A stretch of 64,000 bases of DNA from positions 1,302,001-1,366,000 of the forward strand of contig CM066307.1 in NCBI GenBank assembly GCA_033807695.1. Reading direction: 5' to 3'. The translations under genes and the position numbers were made by a program. Each line of letters opens with the position of its first letter. The first letter of the stretch is position 1. Positions 22,592-33,897 of this stretch are shown piece after piece. A model generated the notes under the pieces. The model was not told the origin of the DNA, ran no database searches, and worked only from the letters and a program-made list of their open reading frames with translations. The stretch is from Daedaleopsis sinensis. Lineage: Eukaryota; Basidiomycota; Agaricomycetes; Polyporales; Polyporaceae.

Positions 22592-22836
22592 TGTAAGCCG
22601 TCTGTGGCTCACTCAGACTGCTCAGTAACAGGCACAATGTAATCTGCGTTGCTGCTATCAGTAGATGATACAATGTGGCTGGTACTGCTACGTACCTGCG
22701 TTGCTGCTATCAGTAGATGATAGAGCAAGACGCAGGGGGAACCGCCGTACTATGTAGTGTACGAAATAGGAAGGCGGTGGCTGTGTAACCATAAGCGCGT
22801 GAACGAAAGTATGAGAGAACGAGAGCGGGGGTTACA
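22592..22836 (-). repeat. 3' LTR of the gypsy element
   Basis: 245 bp, ends TGTAA...TTACA (TG..CA with a 5-bp terminal inverted repeat). No difference seen from 33648-33892. Each LTR holds an internal 27-bp direct repeat (22644-22670 and 22696-22722, starting CTGCGTTGCTGCTATCAG). Confidence 0.95.
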
Positions 22837-22848
22837 CTCTCCCCCATC
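22837..22848 (-). other. Polypurine tract of the gypsy element
   Basis: On the minus strand an all-purine run apart from one T, ending GGGGGAGAG immediately before the 3' LTR, the standard plus-strand primer position. It confirms the element's orientation. Confidence 0.7.
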
Positions 22849-22915
22849 CACGGAGAAGAAGGGAACAATGTTGTAGAGGAGTAGAGAGGAGAAGTGATGA
22901 AGGAGTTAAAAAAAT

Positions 22916-23623
22916 TCAGTCCATGGGAAGGTCATTATCGCGCAAATACACGTCCAATGCTGCGCAGTCTCGAAGCTCCCGACCCGGTAGCCACGAGTCG
23001 TGCGCCTGGGAGTAGCCATGCCAGCGGATGAGATAACGGAAACCCCGTCCGATGCGTTTGCGGTCGAGGATGCGGTCTATCAGCCACTCCTGTGCACCAT
23101 CAGGACCGACGACGGGACCCGGCCGAGCGTCCTCGCGACCGGGGAAAAGAACCTCGTCGTTGGAGATGTACGGCTTCAGCAAGGAGACGTGAAATGTCGG
23201 GAAGACGTTCATCGTCTCGGGCAGCTCGAGTGTGTACGCAGAGGAGTCGGGCCACGCTTGGATGACATTGAAAGGACCGTCGTACCGTACCATGAACTTG
23301 GCGACACGAGTGTCACCTCGTTGCATGTACTCGCGACGCCGATGGAAGGTGGAAAGGAGTACGCGGTCGCCGATGACGAACCGCGGATCAGGTCCCCTGT
23401 TCTTGTTCGCAGCGTCTGCCTGCTCGACCTTCGCCATTAGGAGGTTGTCCGCAGCCTCCATGGTGTCGACCTCGAGACGTGCCAGAACATCTCGAGCAGC
23501 GTCGGCGCCCGTTGGAAAGTCGATCCGAGCTGAGTCGACGTCAGAGGAGACGATTGGAGGTACAAGACGAGGGGAACGGCCGTGACGGAGTTGGAAAGGA
23601 CTGAACCCGGTGGATGCGTTCAC
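22916..23623 (-). pseudogene. Integrase C-terminus and chromodomain, severed from pol
   Basis: This is the 3' end of the gypsy pol gene, cut from the rest by the nested transposon. It begins Asn-Ala-Ser-Thr-GFSPFQLRHGRSPRL, the usual segment after the integrase core. The integrase GPY-type region follows (FVIGDRVLLSTFHRR, then KFMVRYDGPFNVIQAW and TFHVSLLKPY). A chromodomain comes next (EWLIDRILDRKRIG, YLIRWHGYSQAHDSWLP), ending LRDNDLPMD and a stop at 22916. Chromodomains steer such integrases to marked chromatin. Separated from its promoter and start by 5.1 kb, it should not be expressed in its normal form. Confidence 0.9.
23616..23623. repeat. 8-bp target site duplication, left copy (GCGTTCAC)
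   Basis: Matches 28743-28750 exactly. Lies within the integrase coding sequence. Confidence 0.92.
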
Positions 23624-23668
23624 GAGTAGTAGTAAGAATGAAAACTACGACAAAGCGTGTGTGTGGGA
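23624..23668 (+). repeat. Left terminal inverted repeat of the nested transposon
   Basis: Begins GAGTAGTAGTAAGAATG, then the 28-bp core at 23641-23668. The core pairs with the complement of 28697-28724 with four mismatches. Confidence 0.8.
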
Positions 23669-24342
23669 ATAGCAGATGAAATCGTCGGCAACCATAGGCG
23701 CATCAAATTGGGCTCGCTCGGCGCCCGACGTGTGGAGCGCTGGGCGGGGCGGGAGGAGGCGTTGGCGCTTATTTCCCGCCTTTGCGGCTACGTACTCCAG
23801 CCTCCCTCTACCACACATTCCAATCACTGGCGACCTGCTCTATCGTGTGGATGGTCCGACTACTGGTGAGATCCTATGCATTTGCTCGATTACTCTGTAT
23901 CTAGTCCTGCCATGTAGTGCGTCCCCGCCGGGCCGCACCTCTCTAGCAATTGATGGACTCGGTTAAACCAGATCGGTAACATTCCAGCCCAGCCGACCTC
24001 AGTATATCGACGGCTGGTGACCAATAGGATCTCAAACACGGTAGGTGGCCAACGATCGGTAGACAAGCAATATGCGAGAGGGAGGTCGCGGGATGCTAGG
24101 CAGGAGATTTGGGGGCTGGCCCCAATGCACGGGCAATGTATAAGTCGGAGCGAGTCGATAATCACCTCCCGCTCGGCTCCCCAGCAACCTTGCGTAGATT
24201 CACTGGCCTTGAAGTTCTTTCCGTATGGTGAGTTCTCATATTCAAGGCTCCGCTTCGATGCTGTGGCACACTGCCAGTCGTACTTATCTGTCTAACACCC
24301 TCTAGGAGCTACTAAACCCACCCTCCCATCTCGATGCATGCT

Positions 24343-27300
24343 ATGGACCACCAAGTAGTGGTGTATTCTCAGCAGGTTAGTGATCCTCCTCTGCTACTAG
24401 TCCACGGTGACTGATCTCATACTACAGATGCAGTGTCACTCGGAGACAGACATCGGTATGCATGCGCGGTGAGTGAGCATACTAGTATGCCACTGGGCAG
24501 GACTTCAAAAACTCTGTATTGACTCTGGCTGCGATATGTATCAGGTATTTGGGGATACAATCGTTGCAGAGCATCCCGAAATCCTGCTTACCACCGATTG
24601 GATTGACCCGCTCAAGATGATCACCTGGCTTGATGCGAATGGGTGGGATCTCACCGGCCAAGGACAGATACCCTCGTTCTCTCAGTCACCTGGACGTCTG
24701 CCCGCCTCTCTCAGTGGTCCATTGTCTCCAGCGCCGTATGATTTCTCTTCTCAGGTAGACGCCGCTTCTCCCCCGGGCCCTCCACCGGTCTCGAGCCCGA
24801 ATTCCACCGCAAGTCCAGGCCCTACCTCAGCACTGCCGCCGTCGCAAACCACAGCACTCCACCATACCATCATCGTCCTATCCGACTCGTCCGACTCGTC
24901 CGAGGACGTGAGATCTCACGGGCTGGCACCTCCGAAGCTCGGACAGCGAGGGGTTTCACGCAAACGTCGCCGTCGGGACTCGGACTCAGACGGTGCAGAC
25001 CAACATCGGGCACCGGCTCAAGCTACTCACCAACCCGTCCGCTTGAACAAGAAAAACACAGCGGATATATGCGTGACAATTGACGACGCACCTGAGATCT
25101 GGTCGGTCCCTCGTCCAGGTCAGCCTATGGTTGCCTACATCCTTGACCTGCGCGGGCCGGAGCATGACAGCAAGTTCAGTCAAACGAGGACTCGGGAGTG
25201 TCTCAAAGTGGACGCTTATATCAAACTGCAGGTACAATGTTTCCTGTTCTATGGGCTGTTCTATTACTCATGATGTACGCTTAGTGTCAGGACTCTTGGA
25301 AGGGTAGCACTGGATCTACTCAGAGGACCGTCACCATTCCTCTACTCAAGGACGAGCACGGCAAATTGGTGGAGTGCCGGTACTCGATACTCTACTGCAA
25401 CGGTGTTCTTGTTTGCTCGGAGCACCACGACAGCTTGTACGGTCATCGACGATGGGATGCAGATCCAAACGAGCGTGAACGCTTGATCACCAAGCCGTTG
25501 CAAGCTGCGTATGCCCGCGAGCGAGCAACTGTAGCGCGGATGAGTGCAAAGTAAGCTCTCTTGTTGTGTTCGACTCTTTCTGCTACTGCGTGCTACTGCT
25601 GACTTAGGTTATTGTCGTATAGCTTCTACAGATCTGCTCTCCGGACGACTTGTCAAGCACAGCTCGAAGGACAGCGCTGCGGTGGAAGAGCAGTTCTGCG
25701 TCAGTATGCCAAGGTATGAATCACGCGCCCAGCAAGCGTTCGCACTGTATACTATCGGTACCCATTGTGTTTGTTTCATAGGGCCCGCGAGATGGCAAAA
25801 CACATTTCGTTGGATGTTCTAACTGGTCAGCACATGACCGTGCTCTCGAGATACATCATCGATTCACCGCCATCCCGACCAATGTTCCATTGGAGATTCT
25901 GGAGAAGTTCTTCGCCGGAGAGGCCGTAGAAGACGCTTCCGACAGCGATCTCGACGAGGAAGCCGTAGGGGACACTGGATGTCCCTATGTTATTCATCCT
26001 CAGCGAACACGACGAGGAGAGAATGCAAGAACATGCCGTGAGTAGTCGATGTACTGCATGTCTGGCTAGTAATGCTATTCGTACTAATCAAATATTTTGT
26101 AGCCTTCACTCACTTTCACGACGGACAGCTGGTTATAGGGACTATGGAGAAGCGTGCATGCGAAGCTGCACTGTCCATATGGGTGCCTATGGACCCCAGT
26201 GATCGTCGCGCAATCGTTTTTCCGCGACCAGGTGATCCGCATAACCACCCCATACCTCCGCCTGCGAAGGTTCCGTTTTCTGCACGCGCATCATACAAGC
26301 AGTGTGTAGAAGCACATGGGTTGGTTGGGGCTACACCGCTTCGTGTCGACCTTGGTATGTCTTGCAGTCAATTGAGTCAACGTGCACCGCCAACACTGAT
26401 GCTACATTCTTATCAATAGCACCTTCGACTAAGAATATACTGGAGGGCCGCCTGCCATCCCAAGTTCATCCGGCACTTGGAGACAACCGACGAAGAAGAC
26501 AAGTAGTGAAGGCCGCAAAGGTGGCACAACGTCCAATGACCGGCATTCATGGTATGTTACTCAATCATGCAGCCGTTCATAGACTATGTTAGACTCACTT
26601 CAATCTCTTGTCCGCCGTCGTCACAAAGCCGTAATCGCACAAAAGGAGAAGGAACAGAACGAATATGAACGTACCAAGATCGACATGCGATACATACGCT
26701 CCACACGCCTTCTCGGTGACAACACACATCTCACTGTCTGTTTGAACTCGTACATCGCCACACTGATTCATAGATCTCCGTGGGTCATGATCGACACTAC
26801 GTTCAAGTGCGTACATGGCGACGTCAACCAATGGAAGCTCCTGATATGGATTCCGGAGTTAAATATCCGTAAGCCTCTGTCTGACTTGTATCCGAGTTAT
26901 AGTATCATGTGTCAGTAGCTGACGGTGTTCTTACTACACAGGTGTGGTTGCAGCACGAGTGTGGCTTAACAAAGCAGACAACTCAGTCTATCGGGATGTA
27001 TGGAACGATCTATTCAAGGCGATCGAAACAAGTACAGGACGGCGTCTCCTCTTCAAGCTGTTCGACAAGAAAGGGAACCTGCTTGGCATCTTAGCTGATG
27101 GCGAAGCTGCTCAGGCTATTGGTACCGGTGCCGCTCTAGCTGACCAACAGGTGAACTGCCCGTCTGTCAGTGGAATTGCAGCAGTGTCCGGCCCTGAGTT
27201 GTTGCTCTATGTGTATCGCACTTGCAGAGTCCATTGGATGAGGTACGTCCGACGTTTTCCAACATGTACATCTCCCGGCTGATCTCTGTTTGTGCATGAC

Positions 27301-28252
27301 ATATACTAGAGGTATTGATAAACTCAGCCACCTTGTGGGCTCGGACGTCCGTAACTACCTCCAGAGTTACCCGTACATATCCTCTCCCGAGGACCGGGAG
27401 CAGTACGACATCTACTGCTCATCTCACCCATGCAAGGAGCTACGAGGTACTGTACGATATCTAGACTCTGAGACTGTTCTAATGTGGTGTGTGAATGCCC
27501 ATGCAGACTGGTGGTCACAGAAGAAGATGCACTCGTGGCTACTGCCGTCGATCAGCCCATATCTCACCAAGATGCCTCAGAAATATTGGGATCTGCTACC
27601 TGCGAATACCAACGCATTAGAAGGTAGTCATGCAGATGACAACCGTGCAGTTCCGACAAATCTCCCCCTCGCCGATAGTATTCTATTGTGCGTTGTTCCT
27701 TTTTACTTTTCTTGGTCTTGAGGATTTAAATGTCTACTTGCAGATACTGCGAGCATGATAAGCGTACTGCTCAACGTATTCAAGACATGCTTCAATCCGG
27801 GATTCTTCCCAATGGTCCGAAGACGGTCGAGCAACATTTCACCTTACAGGCTCAACGGCATGCTTCTGGCAAGAAGAAGAAGACTGCATGCGCAATGCAG
27901 CATGCTGAACAGGCCGCTCTAGAGGCTCGTCTCAAGGCTATTCAGACAGAGAAACAGGTAGTGAGTGAGCGACTGAAGGAAGTCAAGGCTTCGACACCCA
28001 AAAAGCGTCGTAAGGAAGCCAAATATCAACACGGTGTGTCCATTCATTTGACATGAGTCTACCAGTGACACTGAGCTAATACATTGTTGACGTTCAGTTC
28101 CTCCTCCCATTCCTCTTCCAGCAGCATTTCCTGATGCAGATTCTCGCTCTCAACCGCACATTTTGTTTACTAATATTAGTGACTACGACTTTTTCACCTA
28201 TGATACTGCCCAGTCAGAATTTATTCAGGGCTCTAGTAAACGTCCCCTATAG
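24343..28252 (+). CDS. Mutator-like DDE transposase of the nested element
   Basis: Thirteen exons (24343-24375, 24428-24455, 24501-25231, 25285-25550, 25623-25713, 25782-26037, 26103-26354, 26420-26551, 26593-26868, 26942-27242, 27310-27687, 27744-28033, 28098-28252) join with GT-AG introns into 1,062 codons without a stop. The N-terminal part is Pro/Ser-rich with a basic patch (RKRRRRDSDSD). Cys/His-rich DNA-binding segments follow (YCNGVLVCSEHH; FVGCSNW; CPFTHFHDG ending in PGDPHNHP, like the WRKY-GCM1 finger of Mutator transposases). The catalytic core has WVMIDTTFK (Asp about 664), ILADGEAAQ (Asp about 741), the C-x2-H pair RTCRVHWMR, and NALEGSH (Glu about 893). A coiled, Lys-rich tail ends the protein. 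It should cut and insert the element's own ends. Confidence 0.88.
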
Positions 28253-28696
28253 ACAGAGTACCTAATGCATTAGATAGCTTAATATGCAGGCCAATATACC
28301 TCTCTGCTATATCCACGTCGCTTCGGACACTATGGGAGAACAACCAAGCTTACTTCTGTTCCTGCGATATCTGTAAGATTGGGGGGAGCTTACTGACACA
28401 ACTATCCCGCATATTACATCTATATCAGTGTACTAAAGGTGTTATCCCGATCCCAACTGTTTACATGCAGCGTACAAGTGATGTCGAAGATAAATCAAAC
28501 TAAGCGCCGGACGCTTTCGAAGGAGCGTTGAGTATAGTGCTTCCGGCGGCGTCTAAATATCCAAATCGAGACGGAGTTTGATCGCTGTGCCAGACAGCGA
28601 GCAGCACCTTCCCGACAGCGAGCAGAAGCCGACACTCTTCCGACGCCAAGGCAGACGTGGTACATTGCCGAGATGCCGCTGATGGGGATCACTCGC

Positions 28697-28742
28697 TCCC
28701 ACACCCACGGTATGTTGTAGTTTTTGTTTTTGTCACTCCCTT
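28697..28742 (-). repeat. Right terminal inverted repeat of the nested transposon
   Basis: Read on the minus strand it begins AAGGGAGTGACAAAAAC, then the 28-bp core shared with the left end. Alignment of the outer part needs a one-base gap. Confidence 0.8.
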
Positions 28743-28750
28743 GCGTTCAC
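28743..28750. repeat. 8-bp target site duplication, right copy (GCGTTCAC)
   Basis: Partner of 23616-23623; fixes the right end of the nested transposon at 28742. Confidence 0.92.
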
Positions 28751-31700
28751 CGTGTTCATGAGGTGGAAACGGATAGCTGGAAGAGCGGCGACCCAGCCGC
28801 GCTGCTTCCGATCGACGTGGAAGCGGAGCATTTGGATGACGGTCTTGTTAGACCGCTCCGAAGCTCCGTCGGATTGGGGATGGAATGATGAAGACATCTT
28901 CAGCTTTACACCAGAGAGTCGGTGTAGAGCGCGCCAGAATGCGGAGATGAACAGGGGATCTCGGTCGGAGACAATAGTCTCTGGGAGACCGTTCTCGCAA
29001 TACCAGTGCTCGAAAAAGAGCGCCGCAAATTGCTCGGCCGTCATGTCAGAGCGACAAGGAACGATGCGGATGTCGGAATTAAGCCGACATGTCATCGTAA
29101 CAATGCAGTTGTATCCGCCCTCCTCCGGGAGAGGGCCGACGAAGTCGATCGCGACGGAGACACAGCGACCGTCGGGTACGGGGAGTGGGTGTAGTGGACC
29201 GGCAGTCCTTCGCGTTGAAGATTTGTTACGCTGGCAGGAGTCACAGCCAGGGATATACATAGTCTCGAGCTCTTTTCGCATGTTAGGCCAGTAGTAGTCT
29301 GCGCGAATCGACGCATATGACTTGTCAAAGCCACAGTGTCCAAGGGAGTCGTGGGCGAGCGTAAAGATGACCTCTCGAAAATTCGCGATGCGCGGAATAA
29401 CGAGGCGTCCACCAACGTAGAGGAGCTTGTCGACACAGCGTATCCCAGCATGTGAGCGGTCGTTTAAGCCGCCAGTGTCAAACAGTAGAAGCGAGCGTTC
29501 ATCAGAATCGCCAGCAAGTCCACGCAGGAGTTTAAGACACCAGCGATCGTCCTTGTATCCCGAGCGAATCCGGTCCAGCCAAGAGGGATCGGTGGAGATA
29601 CTGTGAACGTTCACAGGAGCGATAACGGAGGGAGCGGGGGGAATGAGCGCACGGTCGCGGAGAGCGGAGGATGCGGATTGGATAAGGTCGATGACTGCAA
29701 TGGAGGATGGATCAACCACAGTGTCTTGAGGGCGGAGACGAGACAACGAGTCGGCAACCTCGTTGTCCTCACCCTTCAGATAGACGATCTGAAAATCATA
29801 CTGCCCCAGAAACTCCTGCCATCGCGCCTGGCGACGCGAGAGGTGTTTCTGGGTAGAGAAGTTCTCCAGGGTTCTGTGATCGGTGTACACGATGAAAGGA
29901 ACCCCCAGTAAGTCTACTCGCCACTTCTTAAGTGCACAAACGACAGACAAGAGCTCCTTCTCGTGCACCGGGTAGTTGAGCTCAGCCGACTTCATCTGAG
30001 AAGACTCGAAAGCCACTGGACGAGCAGACTCGAGAGTGGGACCGTAAGACAGCACGGCACCAGTCGCGTAGTCACTAGCGTCGCACGACACAAAGATCCG
30101 GTTATTCTTCATGTCGTCATGATCGATCGTAGTCAGGCAACCGTGGCCGGTGACGAGAGCTTTGACCGCAGTGAAGGCGTCGGCGTGGCGCTCAGTCCAG
30201 TGGAACTCGACGTCAGCCTCCTTCGTGGTAAGAGGCGTCAAGATGGCAGTTTGGGAAGCGAGGGAGGGGAGGAAGTTTGCGAGGTAGCGGGTGAGGCCGA
30301 GGAAGGATCGGACATCAGCGGAGGAACGTGGGGTAGGCCAAGAGACAATCTTGTCGACCTTCTTGCCATCAGGGGAGATGCCGTCGCGAGAAATGTGGTG
30401 TCCGAGAAAGTCCAGTTCTGTACAGAAGAGCGACGTCTTCTTTAGCGAAACAAAGAGCTTGTTAGCGCGTAGAGCTTGCAGAATCAGGGCGACATTACGA
30501 CGGTGTTCGGCCAGATCCTTCGACCAGATTATTATGTCGTCGAGATACACATGACAGATCTTGCCAATGTGTTCCCTCAAGGCGTTAAACATGCGACGTT
30601 GGTGGGTACTCGGGGCATTCCGGCACCTCTGTGGCATCACCGTCCACTCGTACAAGCCGAAAGGGGTAGTGACGGCTGTGTACGGTATGTGTTCAGGCTT
30701 CACTCTAGTCTGAAAGAAACTGTTGGTCATATCCAGTTTGCCCCAGATACGCCCCTTAGCACAGTCGGCCAAGATCTCAGAGATACTAGGAAGAGGGTGC
30801 GCATCCGGAACAGTGTTGTCGTTCAACTGTCGGTAATCGTTGACCCAACGAGGTTTAGCGGAGGGATCGGACTTGGGTATCAAGAAGGCTGGAGAGGCGT
30901 GCGGGCTGGAAGATGGACGGATTCGACCAGCGTCGAGATGCTCACGGAGGAGCTCATTCCAAATCGTCTTGTACTTCTTAGGGCATTCATACGTACGGTT
31001 CTTGATTCGAAGGTTGGGATCCTTCAAATTGAACTCGTGATAGACGTCGGTGGGGAGCTCGTCCAAGTGAGGGATATCGGTAGGGAAGCAATCACGGAAC
31101 TCGTCTTTCAACGAGGCATCCGCGAGTGCTAGAGCCTCCCTCTCAGCGAGGTGTTCGATGCGTAAACGTACAGCAGCGATGGTCGAAGTGGGAACCTCGA
31201 CATGAGGTTCGCCATCCCACTTCGAGACCGACTGCCGCAGCTCACGCAACACGTCACAATGTTGTGTCACACGAAGGCGCATGCTGAGTTGCTCATACTC
31301 AGTCTGCAGCCGACGCCGTTCAACATTGGACTGTGGAGGATGGGGAGGAGGGACGGCAGGAGCGAGGACATCGATGCCGGTGGAGACCTCCCAGAGTGCG
31401 CGACGACGCACGTCAACGAGAAGATCGTTCTGATCAAGGAATGAATTTCCGAGCAGGATGGGGGCACAGAGGTTGTCTACGACTATAGCGCGAGTGGAAC
31501 GGGAGGTGTAGGACGAGTTAGGAGACGCCACCTGAAACTTCACGAACTCTGTCCCAAAAGCCTGACCCCCACTGAACGTGTCGGATAGCGGGTACGGTGT
31601 CGTTAACGAGTGGCGTCGTAGGTTGTTCGCGTCAGCGATATCCGACCTAATAAGAACTGGCGGACAGCCACAGTCAATCAGCATCGTCGTGGGCTCGGAG

Positions 31701-32482
31701 AGACGCGAAGCGGAACGTAGGTGAGCGTTCCAGAGGATGTGGGGAATGGACAGAGGAGGAGGTACGCACTCGCCCTCTTCGTCCTCCGAAGAGGAAGAGT
31801 ACGATCCCGAGTCGAGAATGCCCGTGGTGGCTAGCTGGCCACCAATCGCGGCAATGACATGGTCGAGGTCGGGAGACGCAGGGGGGTCCTCTGAGACAGA
31901 GGAATCTCCAGCAGAGACAGCGGCGATCGTAGAGCGGCGGGTAGAGGTAGTAGTCGTCGACGCCTTGGAGGGTGTCGGTATGACAGACTTGTACGTGGCA
32001 GGATCAGGGAAGTCGTTAGGGCAGAGCTTTGATCGATGGTCGACGTTCACACGACGACATTTGAAACAACCGTTGTTGGCAGTGAGGTAATCACGTTCGG
32101 CAGCAGTAAGAGCAGGTAGACGAGCTCGAGAAGAGCTGGCGGAGACGGAGACAGTCGTCATCGAAGTAGATTCACGTTGGGCAGGATTACGGCGCGTGGG
32201 AACGGCGCGTTCCTGAGCAAGTAGCGCTTTGACCTCGCGAACTGTCCGTGCGCGCGTGCGGAGTCGATCGTCGTCAAACTCGCACAAGGCCTCCTTCCAG
32301 GAGCGGAAGTCCACGACAGCACGGTAGATGATCTTGTTAGCCTCAGCGCGAACATCGGCAGTCGCGTGACTTTCGATGTGCTCGCGCAGGCGATCGTCGT
32401 CCCAGCGGCTAGCCAAGCCCTGAAGTAGAACATTCTGACACTCAAGATGTTTGATGAACCGTGTGAGAGGCTCTTCAGAAGA
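28743..32482 (-). pseudogene. Gypsy pol: zinc knuckle, protease, RT, RNase H, integrase core (truncated)
   Basis: One open frame of more than 1,220 codons on the minus strand, in frame with gag after its TAG. Counting from the Met at 32416: zinc knuckle C117-C120-H127-C132; protease around MLIDCGCPPVLI (about 246-257); RT with KLDMTNSFFQ and YLDD (about 624-627); RNase H with FVSCDASDYATGAVLSY; integrase HHCC zinc site (HDSLGHCGFDKSY, then CDSCQRNK) and DDE residues in VAIDFVGPLP, VSDRDPLF and GASERSNK. The protease has Asp-Cys-Gly where Asp-Ser/Thr-Gly is usual. The coding sequence stops at the nested transposon, after Asn-Thr-Val-Asn-Ala; its continuation is at 22916-23615. Confidence 0.92.
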
Positions 32483-33304
32483 CTAAGACAAGCGAGACAT
32501 AGTCTGAACAAGTTTCTGATCCCAGTACTTCTCAAGAAAACAATCTTGGAAGCGAGCGCAGAAATCGACCCAGGGAAGACGATGGAGAGCGATTTGATCG
32601 GCATAGTACCAGTCCTTGATGATGGAGTCCTTGACTCCGGACATGGCGACAAAGACCTTACGATCGTCGAGGATCTGCTTCGTTTGAAAGAATTGGCTGC
32701 ATTTGGCAACCCATTCATGATAGATGACAGGTGATAGTTTTCCGGCAGTTAGAGAAGGGAGCTCTTTGTATGAGTCGCATTTGACTTCTGCCAAATCAGA
32801 AGCTGAAGTGGTCATGGCAGAAACGAGAGGTTCGTCAGAGTCGGATGTAGAAGAAGAATTGATACGGGCAGCTGGTGAGGCGGTCGGAAGTGTACGAAAG
32901 CGCGAAACGTATCGAGGCGGACGGACGGAGACTGGGTTGACCAGAGCAGACGGAACAGTGGGTGCGGAGTTAGACAGAAGTCTCAGCGGAGCGGCGGTGA
33001 CGGTTTCGGAGGGCAGCAGCGGTGCTGTAGCGACGGTGGACGATACGGAAGGGGACGAGGCTGTTGCCAAGCCACACGGAGGTAGCGGTTCGGAGGACGA
33101 AGCTTCAAGTTTGGGACGTACTCTGGCAGTGGGTGAATATATGCTATCCTCCGGAGCAGGGGGTGGATATATGCGGTCTTCGTCAACCTCCAGCGGTTCG
33201 AGCACCTCTTCAGACTCGTCGGCGTTCGTCGTAGGCGATCCCCGGCGAGAAGGAGATGTCGAAAGGGACGTTAAGCTAGAGAGATCAGAAAGATCGTCCA
33301 GCAA
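32483..33304 (-). pseudogene. Gypsy gag N-terminal part ending in an in-frame TAG
   Basis: The frame starts MLDDLSDLSSLTSLS at 33304, just inside the 5' LTR. A Ser/Pro/Thr-rich region comes first, then the capsid-like part (KLSPVIYHEWVAKCSQFF, DWYYADQIALHRLPWVDF). At 32483-32485 a TAG ends it. The next codons, in the same frame, continue the capsid (SSEEPLTRFIKHLECQN) into the zinc knuckle and pol. The stop is inside the capsid domain, not at a gag-pol border, so a nonsense mutation (for instance CAG to TAG) is more likely than programmed readthrough. Confidence 0.85.
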
Positions 33305-33647
33305 GGGCGTATGACCGACAGTGAGGGGAGTGTGTGACCCGTCGTCGGACCCTGGCGTTCCTGGGCGTGTTCGAAACCCGCGGGAACGCGTCTCGAGAGG
33401 GAACGGAACGGAAGGGGCGTATCGGGACAGCGTGGATGAAAAGCGATGAAAAAAGAGAGGGAAGGGGCGAGCTTCCCGTCAAATTTCACACCTCCGATCC
33501 CGCAGTGTCCTGTACTTGATACAGCTCCTTTCTAACCCTCCGGAGTGATCTTGAGAGTCTTTACGCGGGTTTTTAGATGTCGGGAATGTCCAATTCTGGA
33601 GAGGACACGACGGACGGCGTTGCAGTTGTGCGATGTTAAAAAAAAAG

Positions 33648-33892
33648 TGTAAGCCGTCTGTGGCTCACTCAGACTGCTCAGTAACAGGCACAATGTAATC
33701 TGCGTTGCTGCTATCAGTAGATGATACAATGTGGCTGGTACTGCTACGTACCTGCGTTGCTGCTATCAGTAGATGATAGAGCAAGACGCAGGGGGAACCG
33801 CCGTACTATGTAGTGTACGAAATAGGAAGGCGGTGGCTGTGTAACCATAAGCGCGTGAACGAAAGTATGAGAGAACGAGAGCGGGGGTTACA
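33648..33892 (-). repeat. 5' LTR of the gypsy element
   Basis: 245 bp, same sequence and TG..CA termini as the left LTR. It should carry the element promoter on the minus strand. Confidence 0.95.
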
Positions 33893-33897
33893 CACGC
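33893..33897. repeat. 5-bp target site duplication, right copy (CACGC)
   Basis: Partner of 22587-22591; marks the insertion point inside copy C of the F-box-like gene. Confidence 0.9.

Larger units (their letters stand above)
23624..28742 (+). mobile_element. Nested DNA transposon, Mutator-like, 5.1 kb
   Basis: The element is bounded by a perfect 8-bp target duplication and by imperfect terminal inverted repeats. Core inverted repeats are 23641-23668 and 28697-28724, matching at 24 of 28 positions (AAAACTACRACA, then CGTGKGTGTGGGA); a weaker 17-18 bp lies outside each core. It carries one gene, a DDE transposase on the plus strand. Eight to eleven bp duplications are usual for Mutator-like elements, and the transposase motifs agree. 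Zisupton-type elements also make 8-bp duplications, but their motifs are not seen. It inserted after the gypsy element, so it is the youngest layer here and may still be active. Confidence 0.92.
22592..33892 (-). mobile_element. Ty3/gypsy LTR retrotransposon (chromovirus type), interrupted
   Basis: An 11.3-kb insertion in minus orientation, about 6.2 kb once the nested transposon is discounted. Domain order on the minus strand is gag, zinc knuckle, protease, reverse transcriptase, RNase H, integrase, chromodomain, which is Ty3/gypsy order. The chromodomain at the integrase C-terminus marks a chromovirus. Both 245-bp LTRs look identical by eye and a perfect 5-bp target duplication flanks them, so insertion is recent. 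A purine run (GATGGGGGAGAG on the minus strand, 22837-22848) sits directly before the 3' LTR as polypurine tract. I could not match the bases next to the 5' LTR to a tRNA primer site. A gag nonsense codon and the nested insertion make this copy defective. Confidence 0.95.

Noticed and set aside
24343..28252. Classing the nested element as a Kyakuja-Dileera-Zisupton transposon because of its 8-bp target duplication
   Set aside because: The transposase has DTTFK, DGE and CxxH plus an HNH-type finger, as in Mutator-like enzymes, and I see no KDZ-type motif. Eight-bp duplications are compatible with Mutator-like elements.
32724..33314. Long plus-strand frame over gag
   Set aside because: Complement of the gag Ser/Thr-rich region; Glu/Ser-rich by mirror effect.
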